In this document: piece after piece, positions 62,018 to 64,000 of the stretch
How positions within the stretch are numbered: position 1 is the first letter of the stretch
Layout of the letters: every line of letters starts with the position of its first letter
Assembly (NCBI RefSeq): GCF_000069945.1
Contig: NC_010545.1
Location: forward strand, 558,001 to 622,000
Origin: Corynebacterium urealyticum DSM 7109
GTDB lineage: Bacteria > Actinomycetota > Actinomycetes > Mycobacteriales > Mycobacteriaceae
Length of the DNA stretch: 64,000 nt
Direction: 5' to 3'
The notes under the pieces: model-generated
The model's database searches: none
Told to the model about the DNA's origin: nothing
What the model saw: the letters and a program-made list of their open reading frames with translations, nothing else
Translations under genes and position numbers: made by a program

Positions 62018-64000
62018 TTGAGTATGTCGGCACAGCCTCCATCTGGCGCCTCATCTGCAAACTTCACGCCCTCGCGCCGTTCCAAGATTATCGCCGGCCT
62101 GGTCATGGCGCTGGGCGTGGCGTTCTTCTTGGTGCCCATCGTGGTTGGCGCGTACACGGACTGGCAGTGGTTCCGTGACCTGGAATATCAGGGCGTATTC
62201 TTCGGCGTGATCATCACCCGCGTGATCCTATTCCTGATCTTCGGCCTGGTTGCGGGGGTGATCGTCTGGCTGGCAGCCTTTGCCGCCTACCGCAAGGGGC
62301 CGACTAGCCTCGAGTCGCTCGGCTCAGCCTCGCCACTGGCTGCGAACCGCCCGGCAATCCGTCAAACCGTCCGCCCCATGCTGGTGTGGCTGCCGATCCT
62401 GGCGGGCATCGTCGTCGGCCTGGTCGCGCAGGGCAACTGGCGCCGCGCGATGCTGTTCTGGAACTCCTCTTCCTTCGGGGTGGAGGATCCGCAGTTCGGC
62501 AAGGACCTAAGTTTCTACGCCTTTAACCTGCCGATGCTGAACCTCATCCTGGGGATGCTCAGCTTCATCCTCATCATCGCGTTCTTCGTCAACGGCATCG
62601 GTCACTACCTGCTGGGCTCCATCACCACCGGTAACCCGCGGGTGGGGGAGAAGGCGAAGGTTGCTCCGGCGGCCCGCCGTCAGCTGGCGATCATCGCTGG
62701 CATTTGGATGATCGTGAAGGCCGTGGGCTACTGGTTCGACCGCTACGACCTGCTCAACCGCCAGCACGACACCTTCACTGGTGGCTCCTACACGGATATC
62801 AACGCCGTCCTGCCCGCGAAGATCGTCCTGCTCGTCGTCGCCATCTTCGTCGCTGCCTTGTTCTTCCTCACCATCGTGATGAAGGACCTGCGCATCCCGG
62901 CGCTCGCCGTGGCCCTGATGCTGCTGACCTCGCTTGTCGCCGGCGTGGCCTGGCCAGCGATCCTGGAGCAGTTCTCCGTCGCGCCGAACCGCGCGGAGAA
63001 GGAGCGCGAGTACATCGCCCGCAACATCGACGCCACCCGCCACGCCTACGGCCTCGGGGACGATAATGTCACCTACGAGCGCAACTGGGGCACCAAGCAG
63101 GGCGGCAAGAAGGCGGAGCGCTCCATCGCCCAGGACGACGTCACTCTCTCCAACATCCGTCTTCTCGACCCGCAGGTTCTGTCCCCGACGTTCACCCAGC
63201 AACAGCAGCTGCGTAACTTCTACGGCTTCTCCGATGAACTCGCCGTGGACCGCTACGAGGTTGATGGCAAGATGCGTGACTTTGTCGTCGCAGCTCGTGA
63301 GCTGAACCCCAATACCCTGGAAGGCAACCAGCAGGACTGGATCAACCGCCACACCGTCTACACCCACGGCAACGGCTTCATCGCCGCCCCGGCCCGCAAG
63401 GTCGACGAGGTGGCCCGCGACGTCGGTTCCGCCCGCGGTGGCTACCCGGTCTACACCGTCGCCGACCTGCAGTCCCTGGAGCGGGGCCGCCAGGGTGGCG
63501 AGCTGGAGCTGGATCTGAAGCAGCCGCGTATCTACTTCGGCCCGCTGATCGCCTCCAACCCGACGCCGAACTCGGACTACGCCATCGTCGGCCGTTCCGG
63601 CGGCAACCCGCTGGAGTACGACACCGAGGACAGCAACTACACCTACACCGGTAAGGGCGGGGTGGACGTCAATAATCCATTCAACCGCCTGATGTACGCC
63701 GCGCACTTCGAGTCGATGAACCTGCTGCTCACCGACCGCATCGGCGAGAATTCCCGCATCCTGTACAACCGCGACCCCCGCGAGCGTGTGCACAAGGTGG
63801 CGCCGTGGCTGACCACGGATTCGAAGACCTACCCGACCGTCATCGACGGCCGCATCAAGTGGGTCGTGGACGGATACACCACCCTGACGGACCTGCCCTA
63901 CTCCGAGCGCACCAGCCTGACGGAGACCACGACGGACACGACCAACCCCGATGGTGTCCGCCGTGAGCAGCTGGTCACCGACAAGGTCAGCTACATCCGT
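62018..64000 (+). CDS. UPF0182 (COG1615) membrane protein, 3' end missing
   Basis: This gene runs to the right edge without a stop codon. The visible 661 codons include an N-terminal membrane region of seven or so helices (SKIIAGLVMALGVAFFLVPI, VILFLIFGLVAGVIVWLAAF, LNLILGMLSFILIIAFFVNG) and the start of the large extracytoplasmic domain (LRNFYGFSDELAVDRYEVDG). The start could be TTG at 62018 or the in-frame ATG at 62024; GGAAG at 62003-62007 fits the first better. UPF0182 proteins are conserved in actinobacteria without a defined function. It matches M. tuberculosis Rv3193c. Confidence 0.9.
   Translation, partial: MSMSAQPPSGASSANFTPSRRSKIIAGLVMALGVAFFLVPIVVGAYTDWQWFRDLEYQGVFFGVIITRVILFLIFGLVAGVIVWLAAFAAYRKGPTSLESLGSASPLAANRPAIRQTVRPMLVWLPILAGIVVGLVAQGNWRRAMLFWNSSSFGVEDPQFGKDLSFYAFNLPMLNLILGMLSFILIIAFFVNGIGHYLLGSITTGNPRVGEKAKVAPAARRQLAIIAGIWMIVKAVGYWFDRYDLLNRQHDTFTGGSYTDINAVLPAKIVLLVVAIFVAALFFLTIVMKDLRIPALAVALMLLTSLVAGVAWPAILEQFSVAPNRAEKEREYIARNIDATRHAYGLGDDNVTYERNWGTKQGGKKAERSIAQDDVTLSNIRLLDPQVLSPTFTQQQQLRNFYGFSDELAVDRYEVDGKMRDFVVAARELNPNTLEGNQQDWINRHTVYTHGNGFIAAPARKVDEVARDVGSARGGYPVYTVADLQSLERGRQGGELELDLKQPRIYFGPLIASNPTPNSDYAIVGRSGGNPLEYDTEDSNYTYTGKGGVDVNNPFNRLMYAAHFESMNLLLTDRIGENSRILYNRDPRERVHKVAPWLTTDSKTYPTVIDGRIKWVVDGYTTLTDLPYSERTSLTETTTDTTNPDGVRREQLVTDKVSYIR

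Overview
The window is a stretch of a high-G+C actinobacterial chromosome, almost certainly Corynebacterium. The evidence is the gene set: LytR-CpsA-Psr protein, RmlD/WbbL arabinogalactan linker genes, mannose activation genes, WhiB1 and WhiB2, MtrAB-LpqB, AdnAB, SigH-RshA, UvrD2 and UPF0182. From my memory of M. tuberculosis gene order, about 3.8-64 kb is broadly collinear with its Rv3267-Rv3193c block, but compressed. An LPXTG-type adhesin gene interrupts this order. The species cannot be fixed from the sequence alone. I see no rRNA, tRNA, insertion sequence, prophage or CRISPR.

Layout. 1-3.8 kb: a two-component system (kinase cut by the window edge) and an ABC exporter, with a palindrome between regulator and exporter. 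3.8-15.1 kb: cell-envelope sugar genes (TIGR03089 protein, LCP ligase, rmlD, wbbL, manC-like, manB, manA), with whiB2 and two small conserved genes inside. 15.1-23.9 kb: a proline-rich anchored protein, then sahH-tmk-mtrA-mtrB-lpqB and a ComF-like gene. 24.0-29.2 kb: hpf, secA1, an Rv3235-like gene, and a HAD/DUF6912 pair. 29.2-32.4 kb: aroA-rsgA, and a divergent SRAP (HMCES-like) gene. 32.7-37.6 kb: a 1628-residue surface protein with Rib-like domains, six G5 domains, a proline-rich stalk and an LARTG sorting signal. 37.9-39.5 kb: sigH-rshA, a 24-codon gene for ribosomal protein bL37, and whiB1. 40.2-45.8 kb: small conserved genes and the RhlE helicase. 45.9-56.5 kb: adnA-adnB, a potassium channel and uvrD2. 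56.5-64 kb: an RRE-like/zinc E1-like protein, a YgjP-like peptidase, a DUF2342 protein, a PDZ-Lon-like protease, a PPA1309 protein and UPF0182 (cut by the window end).

The genes serve mainly envelope construction (arabinogalactan linker, mannose donors, LCP ligation), envelope sensing (MtrAB-LpqB), protein export (SecA1), redox stress (SigH-RshA, WhiB proteins) and double-strand break repair (AdnAB, UvrD2, SRAP). Many start codons lie 6-8 bases after a TANNNT-like hexamer, which suggests frequent leaderless transcription. The most useful leads are the surface adhesin, the palindrome at 1847-1862, a LexA-like box upstream of whiB2, a GlxR-like box near whiB1, and the orphan RRE-like protein.
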